In this document: positions 20,124-30,273 of the stretch, one piece after another | How positions within the stretch are numbered: position 1 is the first letter of the stretch | How the letters are laid out: each line of letters starts with the position of its first letter | Assembly: GCA_965199585.1 (NCBI GenBank) | Contig: CBDASI010000002.1 | Span: forward strand, 372,001 to 436,000 | Length of the DNA stretch: 64,000 bases | Reading direction: 5' to 3' | Origin: JAVVHH01 sp965199585 | Lineage (GTDB): Bacteria; Pseudomonadota; Alphaproteobacteria; Acetobacterales; Acetobacteraceae | The notes under the pieces: generated by a model | Databases searched by the model: none | What the model saw: the letters and a program-made list of their open reading frames with translations, nothing else | What the model was told of the DNA's origin: nothing | Position numbers and translations under genes: made by a program

Positions 20124-20152
20124 ACGATATGGGAAGTTTCTTCCCAGCTCAA
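20124..20152 (-). promoter_or_regulatory. Putative leaderless carA promoter with an operator filling the spacer
   Basis: On the minus strand, -35 TTGAGC (20152-20147) and -10 TATCGT (20129-20124) are 17 bp apart, and those 17 bases are exactly the inverted repeat TGGGAAG-AAA-CTTCCCA (20146-20130). After the -10 come six bases and then the ATG of carA, so transcription would begin at or near the start codon, and no Shine-Dalgarno sequence is present. Each hexamer matches consensus at four of six positions. A repressor bound to the repeat would occlude polymerase. Confidence 0.55.
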
Positions 20153-20208
20153 GATAAAGATGGCAGACTGCCGGTAACTCTTTTCCGCCCTAGATGTTTG
20201 GAGCTCGC

Positions 20209-20667
20209 ATGAGCCTGCGCGACCAGTTCCCCGACGCCATGAAAGCCTCCATGAAGGCCGGCACCAGCGCCCGCACCTCCACGCTGCGCATGATCATGGC
20301 CAAGCTCAAGGACGCCGACATCGCCGCCCGGCCCAAGGGCGTCACCGCCATTTCCGACGACGAGATCACCTCGACCCTGCGCGGCATGGTCAAGTCCCGC
20401 CGCGAGGCCGTCGAACTCTATAGGCAGGGCAACCGCCCGGAACTCGCCGAAAAGGAAGAAGCCGAGATCGCCGTGATCGAGGGCTTCCTGCCGCAGCAGA
20501 TGGACGACGCCACGCTGGAAGCCGCCGTAGATAAGGCGATCGCCGATAGCGGCGCCACGTCTCCCAAGGAGATGGGCAAGGTCATGGCCGCCCTCAAAGC
20601 CGCTCATGGCGCCGCGATCGACATGTCGCGCGTCAACCCGCTGGTAAAGGCCCGGCTCACCGCCTGA
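20209..20667 (+). CDS. GatB/YqeY domain protein
   Basis: A 152-residue cytosolic protein of the YqeY family, related to the tail domain of the GatB amidotransferase subunit and thought to bind RNA or tRNA. Signatures seen are STLRMIMAKLKDADIAARP, the SLRGM-like STLRGMVKSRREA and EIAVIEGFLPQQM. Start is ATG 20209 (MSLRDQF), with GGAG five bases upstream; an ATG at 20194 adds five residues but lacks such a site. The stop overlaps the dnaG start (TGATG). YqeY-DnaG-RpoD is the macromolecular-synthesis operon order common in alphaproteobacteria. Confidence 0.9.
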   Translation: MSLRDQFPDAMKASMKAGTSARTSTLRMIMAKLKDADIAARPKGVTAISDDEITSTLRGMVKSRREAVELYRQGNRPELAEKEEAEIAVIEGFLPQQMDDATLEAAVDKAIADSGATSPKEMGKVMAALKAAHGAAIDMSRVNPLVKARLTA

Positions 20668-22427
20668 TGGCCCTACCGCCCGAGTTCCTGGACGAATTGC
20701 GTGCCCGCACGCCGCTATCAGCGGTGATCGGGCGCCGGGTCAAGCTGAGCAAGTCGGGCCGCAACTGGAAGGGCTGCTGCCCGTTCCACGGCGAGAAATC
20801 CCCCAGCTTCTACGTCTATGACGACCATTTTCACTGCTTCGGCTGCGGCGTGCATGGCGACGCCATCAGCTTCCACATGCAGTCTTCCGGCGCTTCCTTC
20901 CCCGAAGCCGTCGAGAGCCTCGCCGCAGAGGCCGGGCTCGAAGTGCCGAAAGCCTCCCCCGCCCAGGCCCGCGCCGAACAGAAACGGCTCGACCTGCACG
21001 ACATCCTGGATCACGCGCAGGCCAGCTTCGTCCGCCGCCTCCGTGCCCCGGAAGGTGCCCCCGCGCTGGCCTATTTGCGTGGCCGCGGCCTGACCGACAG
21101 CACGATCGAGCAATTCGGCCTTGGCTGGTCCGGCGATGGGCGCGGCAGCCTCACCGCCGAACTGCGCGGCCTCGGCGTCGAGCCCGCCCGCGCTCTGGAA
21201 GCCGGGCTGCTGCGCGAGACCGAGAGCGGCGAACTTCGCGAACTTTACTGGGGCCGGGTCATCTTCCCGATCCGCGACCGCCGCGGCCGACTGATCAGCT
21301 TTGGCGGCCGGGCCCTCGGTGACGCCAAACCCAAATACATCAACGGCCCCGAGAGCCCGATCTTCCCCAAGCGCCGCACGCTCTACGCCGTGGACCGCGC
21401 CCGCGAGCCCGTCCGCCGCGGCCAGCGCCTGGTCGTCGTCGAGGGCTACATGGACGTCATCGCCCTGCACCAGGCCGGCCACACCGGCGCCGTCGCCCCG
21501 CTCGGCACGTCGCTCACCGACGATCACTTGGCCGAACTCTGGCGCCTCTCCCCCGAGCCGATCCTGTGCTTCGACGGCGACGGCGCCGGAGCGGCTGCGG
21601 CCGAGCGCGCCATCATGCTGGCGCTGCCGTTGCTGCAGCCCGGCTTCAGCCTCAAGCTCGCCACCCTGGCCGCCGGCGAGGACCCCGACAGCCTCGTCCG
21701 CAAGGGCGGCCCCGGCGCGTTCGACGCCGTATGCGACAACGCCGCGCCGTTGATCGACGGCCTATTCGCCGCCCTGTCCCGCGGCGTCGGCGATGCGCCA
21801 GAACAGCGCGCCGCCTTGCGCGTCCGTCTCGACGCCGCCGCGAAATCCATCCCGGACCGCATCCTATCAGGCGAGTTCCGCTCCGCCCTGCTCGACCGCG
21901 TGTTCAAATCCCGCGGCAACCGCAAGGCCGCCCCGGCCAAGCGCGTCCGCATCGCCCCGGCCGAAGACGCCATCGCCACCCGCCGCGCGATGATCCTCCT
22001 CGCCCTGCTCCTGCGTCATCCGGAACTGATCGCCCCCCTCGACGACGCGCTCCACCGCATCCCGCTTCCGGACGACCTTGAAACACTCCGCAATGAAATG
22101 AGTGCATTCGCGCACGCCGATACGCTTGATTCGGCGAGCCTCATTGCCCACCTCACCCACTCTGGCGTGAACGGAGAGGCGTCCCGCGTGCTATCGGCTA
22201 CCGCCCAGGACCTTCCGGACCACACCCTCTCGCACGCGATGCCCGGCGAGTTGCAGAAGACATGGTGGCATTTTTTTGGCCTGCTGACCGGCCCCGAGCA
22301 TCTCGCCAGCGAGATCGCGCACGCCCGCGACGATTTTGTCCGTGACTTCAGCCAGGCCAATCAAGATCGACTGAAGGGCTTGTGTCAGGCCCAGGATAGC
22401 CTGAACGAGTTACCAGACAATGAATGA
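20667..22427 (+). CDS. dnaG: DNA primase
   Basis: A 586-residue primase making RNA primers at the replication fork. The N-terminal zinc finger is complete (Cys38, His41, Cys57, Cys60 in CPFH and HCFGCG). The polymerase core follows, with Toprim motifs VVVEGYMDVIALHQ and LCFDGDGAGAAA, then a C-terminal region that would bind the DnaB helicase, less conserved as usual. The start overlaps the previous stop, and rpoD follows after 40 bp. Confidence 0.95.
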   Translation: MALPPEFLDELRARTPLSAVIGRRVKLSKSGRNWKGCCPFHGEKSPSFYVYDDHFHCFGCGVHGDAISFHMQSSGASFPEAVESLAAEAGLEVPKASPAQARAEQKRLDLHDILDHAQASFVRRLRAPEGAPALAYLRGRGLTDSTIEQFGLGWSGDGRGSLTAELRGLGVEPARALEAGLLRETESGELRELYWGRVIFPIRDRRGRLISFGGRALGDAKPKYINGPESPIFPKRRTLYAVDRAREPVRRGQRLVVVEGYMDVIALHQAGHTGAVAPLGTSLTDDHLAELWRLSPEPILCFDGDGAGAAAAERAIMLALPLLQPGFSLKLATLAAGEDPDSLVRKGGPGAFDAVCDNAAPLIDGLFAALSRGVGDAPEQRAALRVRLDAAAKSIPDRILSGEFRSALLDRVFKSRGNRKAAPAKRVRIAPAEDAIATRRAMILLALLLRHPELIAPLDDALHRIPLPDDLETLRNEMSAFAHADTLDSASLIAHLTHSGVNGEASRVLSATAQDLPDHTLSHAMPGELQKTWWHFFGLLTGPEHLASEIAHARDDFVRDFSQANQDRLKGLCQAQDSLNELPDNE

Positions 22428-22467
22428 CCCGGCGTCCGCGCTGGTCTTACCGTAAGGAATTGTGCCG

Positions 22468-24414
<1,947 letters not shown>

Positions 24415-24423
24415 CCGTCTGGC

Positions 24424-24447
24424 CCCTCTCCCGCTCGCGGGAGAGGG
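24424..24447. terminator. Hairpin between rpoD and the patatin gene
   Basis: A perfect 10-bp stem, CCCTCTCCCG and CGGGAGAGGG, with loop CTCG, sits in the 40-bp gap between two convergent genes. It could stop transcription from both sides. The same kind of short GC palindrome also occurs as a scattered repeat in many proteobacteria, so it may be either or both. Confidence 0.6.
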
Positions 24448-24455
24448 CGGTGCCG

Positions 24456-25502
24456 CTAGGCCATCACCTCCGCCACTTCGTCCGGCATCTCCACCATCGA
24501 CGATCTCTTGCCGACCAGCGCCCCATCATCCCGCAACCAGGCCTCCGCCGCCTCACGCCCCAGCGCGCGCAGCTCCAGCAGCACCGACCAGCGCATGTCG
24601 ATCTTGCTGGCCCCGCCCCGCTCCCCGATCGACGCCGGCGGCGAGATCAGATGCAGGTTGATCCGGCTGATCGCCTTCAGCCGCGGATCGTTGCACTGCT
24701 CCAGCGACGAGATCTCCTTCAACTCCGTCAGCACCCGCAGATCCCGCAACAGACACGCGTTGAACCCGATCTCCGACACCCGCCGCGTCCGATCGCCTAG
24801 CGCACCCGACACGTCGTCATCCACGAACGGCGTGATCTGCACGATGATCATGTCCGTGGCCCCGATCTCGTCGGACAGCAGCGGCGTCAGCGCCGGGTTG
24901 GCCGTGAACCCGCCATCCCAGTAGCTCTCGCCGTCGATCTCCACCGGCGCGAACAGATCCGGCAGACACGCCGACGCCATCAGTGAATCCAGAGTCACCC
25001 CCGTGCCGGTGAACATCTTGGCCGCCCCGGTCGGGATGTGCGTCGCCGAGATATGCAGCGGCAGCGCCGTCTGCCGACTGAGCACGTCCAGATCCACCGA
25101 AGCCGACATCGCCCGCCGCAACGCGTCCATGCTGCGCAACCCCGGCGTATGCGGCGAGAAATACCGGCTCGTCAGGTGAAAAAACTCCAGCGAGCGCATG
25201 AACATCTGCTCGAAATACGACTGCCGGAACGACTCGTGGTCGAACGGCGCCAGCGGCGACGTCGCGGAGATCATCCGCCACATCCGCTCCATCCCCGCGA
25301 CCGCCCCGCGGATCCCGCCCTCGGCAAACCCGGCCGCCAGCGCCGCCCCGTTCATCGCCCCCGCGCTGGCGCCGCTGACCCCCACCAGCTCGATGTCCTC
25401 CTCGAGCAACCGCTCCACCACGCCCCACGCATAGGCACCATGCGCGCCGCCCCCCTGCGGCGCGAGCGCCACGCGGGGCTTACGACGTCCAAAATCGACC
25501 AT
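24456..25502 (-). CDS. Patatin-like phospholipase
   Basis: A 348-residue cytosolic hydrolase of the patatin/RssA type. The glycine-rich oxyanion loop is APQGGGAHGAYAWG, the serine nucleophile is Ser46 in GASAG and the partner Asp lies in SYWDGGFTANPALTPL, so the Ser-Asp dyad is intact. Family members release fatty acids from lipids, and some act on PHB granules. A CTGC-N3-GCAG site directly upstream resembles PhaR operators, which would fit a role near polyhydroxyalkanoate storage; that link is inference. AAAGGA lies about ten bases before the ATG. Confidence 0.9.
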   Translation of the reverse strand: MVDFGRRKPRVALAPQGGGAHGAYAWGVVERLLEEDIELVGVSGASAGAMNGAALAAGFAEGGIRGAVAGMERMWRMISATSPLAPFDHESFRQSYFEQMFMRSLEFFHLTSRYFSPHTPGLRSMDALRRAMSASVDLDVLSRQTALPLHISATHIPTGAAKMFTGTGVTLDSLMASACLPDLFAPVEIDGESYWDGGFTANPALTPLLSDEIGATDMIIVQITPFVDDDVSGALGDRTRRVSEIGFNACLLRDLRVLTELKEISSLEQCNDPRLKAISRINLHLISPPASIGERGGASKIDMRWSVLLELRALGREAAEAWLRDDGALVGKRSSMVEMPDEVAEVMA

Positions 25503-25514
25503 GTTCTCATCCTT

Positions 25515-25529
25515 TGCTGCACTGCAGCA
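25515..25529 (-). promoter_or_regulatory. Operator-like inverted repeat before the patatin gene
   Basis: TGCTGC-ACT-GCAGCA is a perfect 6-bp inverted repeat with three-base spacer, ending 13 bp before the start codon and adjoining the ribosome site. Its core CTGC-N3-GCAG equals the site described for the PHB regulator PhaR of Rhodobacter, as I recall it. Binding by PhaR here is untested. Confidence 0.4.
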
Positions 25530-25634
25530 TTCAACCGTGCAACAGCCGGCTACCGTCGAAGTTCCCCGTGCGCCCCGCCGTCATTTGCAGGCCCGCCTTC
25601 GGTGCGATAATTCGACGCCGATGAGCCGCCTTCC

Positions 25635-26204
25635 ATGACATCCACCCGGGTCGCCGTCAGCGTCACCTTCATGCGCATGGACCAGCGCGGTCCCGCGCCG
25701 CGCCCGCTGCCGCAGGATTGCACGCTCGTGCGCCTGGCCCACTGCTCGGTCCCGTTCTACCGCTTCCTCTACGGCACCGTCGGCGGCCCCTATCTTTGGT
25801 GGCTGCGCCGCTCCCTGCGTGATGCCGAACTCGCCGCTATCCTGCGCAATCCGTCGGTTTCGGTGCATGTCCTGTATCGCGGCGGCGAGCCGGCCGGGTT
25901 CTTCGAGCTCGACACCGGCAACCGGCCGAACGTCAATCTCAGCTATTTCGGCCTCATGCCACATGCGGTGGGGGCCGGCCTCGGCACCGCCTTCCTCGAC
26001 GCTGCCGTCGACACCGCCTGGCGCGCCGGCGCCCATGCGTCCTCGATGGCCATCACCGTCAACACCTGCACCGCCGATCACGAGCGCGCTTTGCCCAACT
26101 ACCTGCGCGCCGGCTTCTACAAGACCCGGGTGGTCGACGAGGTTTGGGACGTCCCGACCCGGCTCGGCCTCACCATCCCGCCCCACCTCCGCACCCTCGC
26201 CTGA
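25635..26204 (+). CDS. GNAT-family N-acetyltransferase
   Basis: A 189-residue acetyltransferase. The acetyl-CoA pyrophosphate loop is recognisable in VGAGLGTAFLDAAVDTAW, preceded by the beta-strand LSYFGLMPHA; ALPNYLRAGFYKTRV is the family-typical C-terminal part. The N-terminus has conserved-looking PVPFYRFLYGTVGGPYLWW, a feature of a subgroup seen in many proteobacteria with unknown substrate. The next gene, a PEP-carboxylase-like protein, starts about 30 bp downstream on the same strand, so the two may be co-transcribed. Confidence 0.87.
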   Translation: MTSTRVAVSVTFMRMDQRGPAPRPLPQDCTLVRLAHCSVPFYRFLYGTVGGPYLWWLRRSLRDAELAAILRNPSVSVHVLYRGGEPAGFFELDTGNRPNVNLSYFGLMPHAVGAGLGTAFLDAAVDTAWRAGAHASSMAITVNTCTADHERALPNYLRAGFYKTRVVDEVWDVPTRLGLTIPPHLRTLA

Positions 26205-26233
26205 CCCGGCACGGACTTTGCACCAGCTTCGGC

Positions 26234-29023
26234 GTGGATAGCTCCCTCGACCTCGCACCCGACGGCAACCGACCCGACGCGGCCGACCTGCTCGCCCTCG
26301 TCCACCGCACCCGTGCCCACGCGGCCGACGACCCCTTCGGCAACCCGATCCTCTCCGCCGCCCTCGCCATCAGCCGCCGCCTCGACGACGGCCTCCTCAC
26401 CGAAGCCGACCTCGCCGCGATCATCGCCACCGTGCGCGACCAATCCATGCTCACCCGCGCCGACCGCCTCGGTGCCTATGTCGGCGGCACCGACCCGGCC
26501 GCCTCGACCGCCGCCCTGCAGCGCCTCGCCGACGAACTCATCACCCAAGCCGGCCCCCGCTTGCAGGAAGCCCGCGCCCGCCTTGAACGCCCGCGCTACG
26601 CCTGCGTCTTCACCGCCCACCCCACCTTCGCCGCCGACCCGGCCGTCTACGAAACCGTCGCCGCCCTCGCCAGCAATCAGCCGACCCGGCCCACCATCGC
26701 CTCGCACCGCCCCACCAAACCCACGCTGGAACAGGAGTTCGACGCCGCCACCGCCGCCCTGCAGCGCGGCCGCGACGCCCTCGACCACCTCTGCGGCACC
26801 CTGCTCGACGCCGCTCGCGAACGCTGGGCCGAGGGCTGGCTCAACCTGCACCCCGCCCCGATCGTGCTCGCCTCCTGGGTTGGCCTCGACACCGACGGCC
26901 GCACCGATATCGGCTGGTGGGACTCGCTCCGCTTCCGCCTTCGCATGAAGCGTCAGGGCCTCGCCCGCTTACAGGCTCAGATCGACGGCATCCCTGCCGC
27001 AGCCACGCTCGACCGCCGCGTCCGTGAGGCGCTCGACATCGTCGACGGCCAGATCGCCCTGGCCCCCTCCGGCCCCACGCCGGAGGCCGTCGGGCCCTTC
27101 GCCCGCGCGCTGATCGGCGGCCGCGACCGCGCGCTGCTCTCCCCCGACCCACTACTCCCACTCTTCGCCGCCGCCATCGCCGCCGCCTCACCCGACGACC
27201 GCCGCCGCCTCTGCATCGCCCGCGCCGGCATCATGGGCCACGGCCTCTCCATCGCCCACGCCCATGTCCGGCTCAACGCCGCCCAGATCCACAATGCCGC
27301 CCGCCTCCGCCTCGGCCTGGCCGACCCGCCGGACGACCGCTCCCGCCGCCGCACCCTGCTCGCCGCCATCGACGACGCGCTCGGCAGCACCGTCGCCCAA
27401 CCCGTCGATTTCGGCGCCTTGATCGGCGAACAGGCCTCCGCCGTCCGCCTGATGATGCTGGTCGCCCAGATCGGCAAGCACGTCGACCGACACACCCCCG
27501 TCCGCTTCCTCATCGCCGAGACCCGCACCGGCTTCACCTTGCTCGCCGCGCTCTGGCTCGCCCGCCTGTGCGGCTGCGACCGCACCATCGAGATCTCGCC
27601 GCTGTTCGAGACCCCCGACGCCCTGGAAGAAGGCGTCCGCATCCTCGAGGAAGCCCTCCGCTCCCCACATTACCGCACCTACCTCCGCGGCATGGGTCGC
27701 CTCTGCCTCCAATTCGGCTATTCTGATAGCGGCCGCTTCCTCGGCCAGATCGCCGCCAGCTACCTGGTCGAACGCCTCAAGCTCCGCCTCACCGAGGCCA
27801 TGACCCGGCACGGCCTCGGCGACATCGAGATCGTCCTGTTCGACACCCACGGCGAGAGCATCGGCCGCGGCGCCCATCCCGGCACCCTGGCCGACCGCCT
27901 GCTCTATCTCTCCCCCACCGCCGCCCGCTCCACCCTGGCCGAATCCGGCCTGCGCGTCCGCGAGGAGAGCAGCTTTCAGGGCGGCGACGGCTACCTCCTG
28001 TTCGGCACCCCCGACCTCGCGCTGGCCACCATCGCCCGCGTCGCCGAACACGCCCTCAAGCCGACCGTTACCGCCCCTGACCCGATCTACCGCGAGCCGG
28101 ACTTCGCCGCCGGGTTCTTCGCCACCATCCAGAGCGAACTCGACGAACTGCTCGAAGACCCCGGCTACGCCGCCTTGCTCGGCGCCTTCGGCCCGGCGCT
28201 GCTCGACCCCACCGGCTCCCGCCCCAGCGCCCGCCAATCCGACAGCGGCGGCCCCGCCACCATCCGGCATCCCCGTGAGCTTCGCGCGATCCTGAACAAC
28301 GCCATCCTCCAGCAGCTCGGCTGGTGCGCCAACACCATGCATGGCATCGGCGCCGCCGCCGCCCGCGACCCGGAGCTGTTCACCGAACTCCGCCTCTCCA
28401 GCCCCCGCTTCCGCCGCGCGCTCGACTTCGCCGACTACGCCGCCTCCATCTCCGACCTGGACGTCCTGCGCGCCACCGTCTCCTTGCTCGACCCGGGCTC
28501 CTGGCTCGACCGCGCCGCCCACGCCCAGATCGCCGGCCGCGCCGACCGACTCGCCGACATCGCCGCAGCACTCGGCGAGATGCGCTTGTGGGAGCCGATG
28601 CAGCTCACCGTCCGCCGCGCCCAGGCCGACCAGCTCCGCCTCCGCGGCGCCTGGCCCGACCTCCCCCGCATGAACGACCGCGCCGCGTTGCTGCACGCCC
28701 TCCGCCTCGCCCTGATCGGCCGCATCTGGCTGCTCGCCACCACGATCCCCGACTTCTCCCCTCGCTTTGGCGCTACCCCCGAGAGCATCCGCGCCCGCCT
28801 CCTCCGCCTCGACGTCCCCGCCGCGCTGGAGATCCTGCAGGCCATCTTCCCCCGCGACCCCGGCCAGTCCGCCATCCACGATTACGGCGAACCCTCCGGC
28901 CCCGCCGCCCATCTCTCCTACGAGTCCGAGCACGAGACCATCTTCCAGCCGATCGCCCGTCTCTTCGCCCTCACCCGCGAGATCACCGCCGCCCTGAACC
29001 ACGAGATCGGCGCCTTCGGCTGA
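26234..29023 (+). CDS. Phosphoenolpyruvate carboxylase-like protein with altered active-site motifs
   Basis: A 929-residue protein if started at GTG 26234; the frame is open to an ATG at 26144 within the previous gene, and no good ribosome site decides between them. Overall architecture is that of PEP carboxylase, which makes oxaloacetate from PEP and bicarbonate. However, key motifs differ. VLTAHPTE reads FTAHPTFA, the FHGRGGSIGRGG loop reads DTHGESIGRGAHPG (the catalytic Arg and Gly pair are gone), GYSDSAKD reads GYSDSGRF, and TEQGEMI is replaced by EESSFQGGDG. The conserved C-terminal GM-x-NTG end is absent. It may be an inactive paralogue or an enzyme with a new substrate. GC is very high with strongly C-ended codons. 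Confidence 0.75.
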   Translation: MDSSLDLAPDGNRPDAADLLALVHRTRAHAADDPFGNPILSAALAISRRLDDGLLTEADLAAIIATVRDQSMLTRADRLGAYVGGTDPAASTAALQRLADELITQAGPRLQEARARLERPRYACVFTAHPTFAADPAVYETVAALASNQPTRPTIASHRPTKPTLEQEFDAATAALQRGRDALDHLCGTLLDAARERWAEGWLNLHPAPIVLASWVGLDTDGRTDIGWWDSLRFRLRMKRQGLARLQAQIDGIPAAATLDRRVREALDIVDGQIALAPSGPTPEAVGPFARALIGGRDRALLSPDPLLPLFAAAIAAASPDDRRRLCIARAGIMGHGLSIAHAHVRLNAAQIHNAARLRLGLADPPDDRSRRRTLLAAIDDALGSTVAQPVDFGALIGEQASAVRLMMLVAQIGKHVDRHTPVRFLIAETRTGFTLLAALWLARLCGCDRTIEISPLFETPDALEEGVRILEEALRSPHYRTYLRGMGRLCLQFGYSDSGRFLGQIAASYLVERLKLRLTEAMTRHGLGDIEIVLFDTHGESIGRGAHPGTLADRLLYLSPTAARSTLAESGLRVREESSFQGGDGYLLFGTPDLALATIARVAEHALKPTVTAPDPIYREPDFAAGFFATIQSELDELLEDPGYAALLGAFGPALLDPTGSRPSARQSDSGGPATIRHPRELRAILNNAILQQLGWCANTMHGIGAAAARDPELFTELRLSSPRFRRALDFADYAASISDLDVLRATVSLLDPGSWLDRAAHAQIAGRADRLADIAAALGEMRLWEPMQLTVRRAQADQLRLRGAWPDLPRMNDRAALLHALRLALIGRIWLLATTIPDFSPRFGATPESIRARLLRLDVPAALEILQAIFPRDPGQSAIHDYGEPSGPAAHLSYESEHETIFQPIARLFALTREITAALNHEIGAFG

Positions 29024-29121
29024 ACCCCGGTAGAGCGGAACGATCCGTAGCTCGCCAAACCTACTGCCGTCCCCAAATCAAGCCGCGCCGCACCTCTCCT
29101 CCATCACCAGCTCACGCGTAG

Positions 29122-29139
29122 GGTGGGCTTCAGCCCACC
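29122..29139. repeat. Short palindrome GGTGGGCT-TC-AGCCCACC
   Basis: A perfect 8-bp inverted repeat after the PEP-carboxylase-like gene. A close relative (AGGGTGGGT-GCA-ACCCACCCT) occurs at 32983-33003, suggesting a dispersed palindromic family in this genome. It might also serve as a terminator for the gene upstream. Confidence 0.45.
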
Positions 29140-29218
29140 ATCACTCGCCCCCAAACCCATAATCGCGATCGCAGCGCCCCGCGGCGCTCCATCGTAGGAA
29201 GCCGAGTGCGTGCGCTTA

Positions 29219-29361
29219 CCTTGGAGTGTCGCATCGCTGCGCCATCGCAATGACGAAGAGCCCCGCTTTGTCATCGCGAGCGCAGCGTGGCGATCCAGGA
29301 TCAACCGCAAAGCCCAACCGTCCCCCTGAACTCCCATGTCGCGGCGCTCCTCGCAGTGACG
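29219..29361. repeat. Three copies of a dispersed GTCATYGCGAG-type repeat
   Basis: Related units occur at about 29221-29254 (minus, GTCATTGCGATGGCGCAGCG), 29270-29299 (plus, GTCATCGCGAGCGCAGCGTG) and 29334-29361 (minus, GTCACTGCGAGGAGCGCCGC). Such elements are widespread in intergenic DNA of alphaproteobacteria, and the opposite orientations let them fold into hairpins. They mark this gap as non-coding and prone to rearrangement. Confidence 0.5.
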
Positions 29362-29631
29362 AAGGGTCCCGAGCATCGGGCAAACCAGGATTTATCCTGC
29401 GCCAGCGATATCTCGCCCACTAATCGAAAACAGTGTGGCCACGTATGGCGGCTATCGACCTCAAGTCGGACGTGGGGCGGCCGTTGGCCGTTTCGGAAAG
29501 CGGTCAACCACCATTAGCGCTCCAAAGGCCTGTCCAGGCTCGTGTACCGGGAGTCAAGACTTACGATGTGTCAGCCGTAGCGGAAGAATAGGCCGGCAAT
29601 CCTCGCCGGAAGATCGCCGGCCCGGTTAGCG
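29362..29631. other. Intergenic, no gene recognised
   Basis: Open frames here are short and show no protein-like composition or ribosome site. The only structure noticed is an AGCGCT-containing segment repeated at about 29515 and 29626, each preceded by TT. Base composition begins to drop here toward the lower-GC genes that follow. Confidence 0.5.
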
Positions 29632-30255
29632 CTAAAATTTCGGGCAGTAAGCTGTATTCGTCGCACTCCAACTCACTTTCAGAGTCGAAGAAGCTTCACC
29701 CTCATTGAGAAGACTGATGGTCTCAGTCGTGTCTCCCTTAACGTATTCAAAAACTAATCCGTGAAGCTGGCCGCCGCGTGGACTGCGCATAGTGCTTGGA
29801 GTAGTTACTGACGCTGACGAGTTCATCATACCGAGAAGTCGTTCAAGGCTGATTGCGACCGTGTTAGCGTAAGTGCCCAGGTAGCTGCTGTTTGTCTCAG
29901 ACTGTACGATCTCCCAAGCGATTACGTTTGAGATTTTTGCATCAAGGGATTTCGCGCCATTGCAAGTGACTAGTGAAACCGCGAAAACTGATCGTCCGCG
30001 CAGCTGATCGAAGTTCTCGTTCGTCACTTTTCCACCTCGTGCAGAAAGATAGAAAGTTGCTCCCTGTGGAACAATCTTCTCGAGAACAATAGGACGTTCG
30101 TTGCTGAACGTTACTGCAGTATCAATCAGGGATTTACCCAACATGTCACGAAGCGTTGGAATGTAGAACTGTATAATTGTCGAAGGTGTATCGTCGGCGA
30201 ATGCTGGATTAACGGTAAGATAGCTTAGGGCCACAATAATAATGTACTTTTTCAT
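29632..30255 (-). CDS. Hypothetical exported protein
   Basis: A 207-residue protein with a clean signal peptide (MKKYIIIVALSYLTVNPAFA, cleavage after the last Ala). Start ATG 30255 has GGAG eight bases upstream; an earlier in-frame ATG at 30273 lacks one. The mature chain is rich in Ser, Thr, Asn and Leu with two Cys near residue 100 and the C-terminus (VTCNGAK and TAYCPKF), which might bridge. No known family is recognised. Codons use many A/T third positions, unlike neighbours outside 29.6-32.0 kb, suggesting transfer. It is 18 bp after the gene upstream, so co-transcription is likely. Confidence 0.7.
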   Translation of the reverse strand: MKKYIIIVALSYLTVNPAFADDTPSTIIQFYIPTLRDMLGKSLIDTAVTFSNERPIVLEKIVPQGATFYLSARGGKVTNENFDQLRGRSVFAVSLVTCNGAKSLDAKISNVIAWEIVQSETNSSYLGTYANTVAISLERLLGMMNSSASVTTPSTMRSPRGGQLHGLVFEYVKGDTTETISLLNEGEASSTLKVSWSATNTAYCPKF

Positions 30256-30273
30256 CCTAGATACTCCGGTCAT

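Noticed and set aside
27188..29002. Long minus-strand frame opposite the PEP-carboxylase-like gene
   Set aside because: Gly/Ala/Glu-only composition without motifs; the plus strand has recognisable PEP-carboxylase order.
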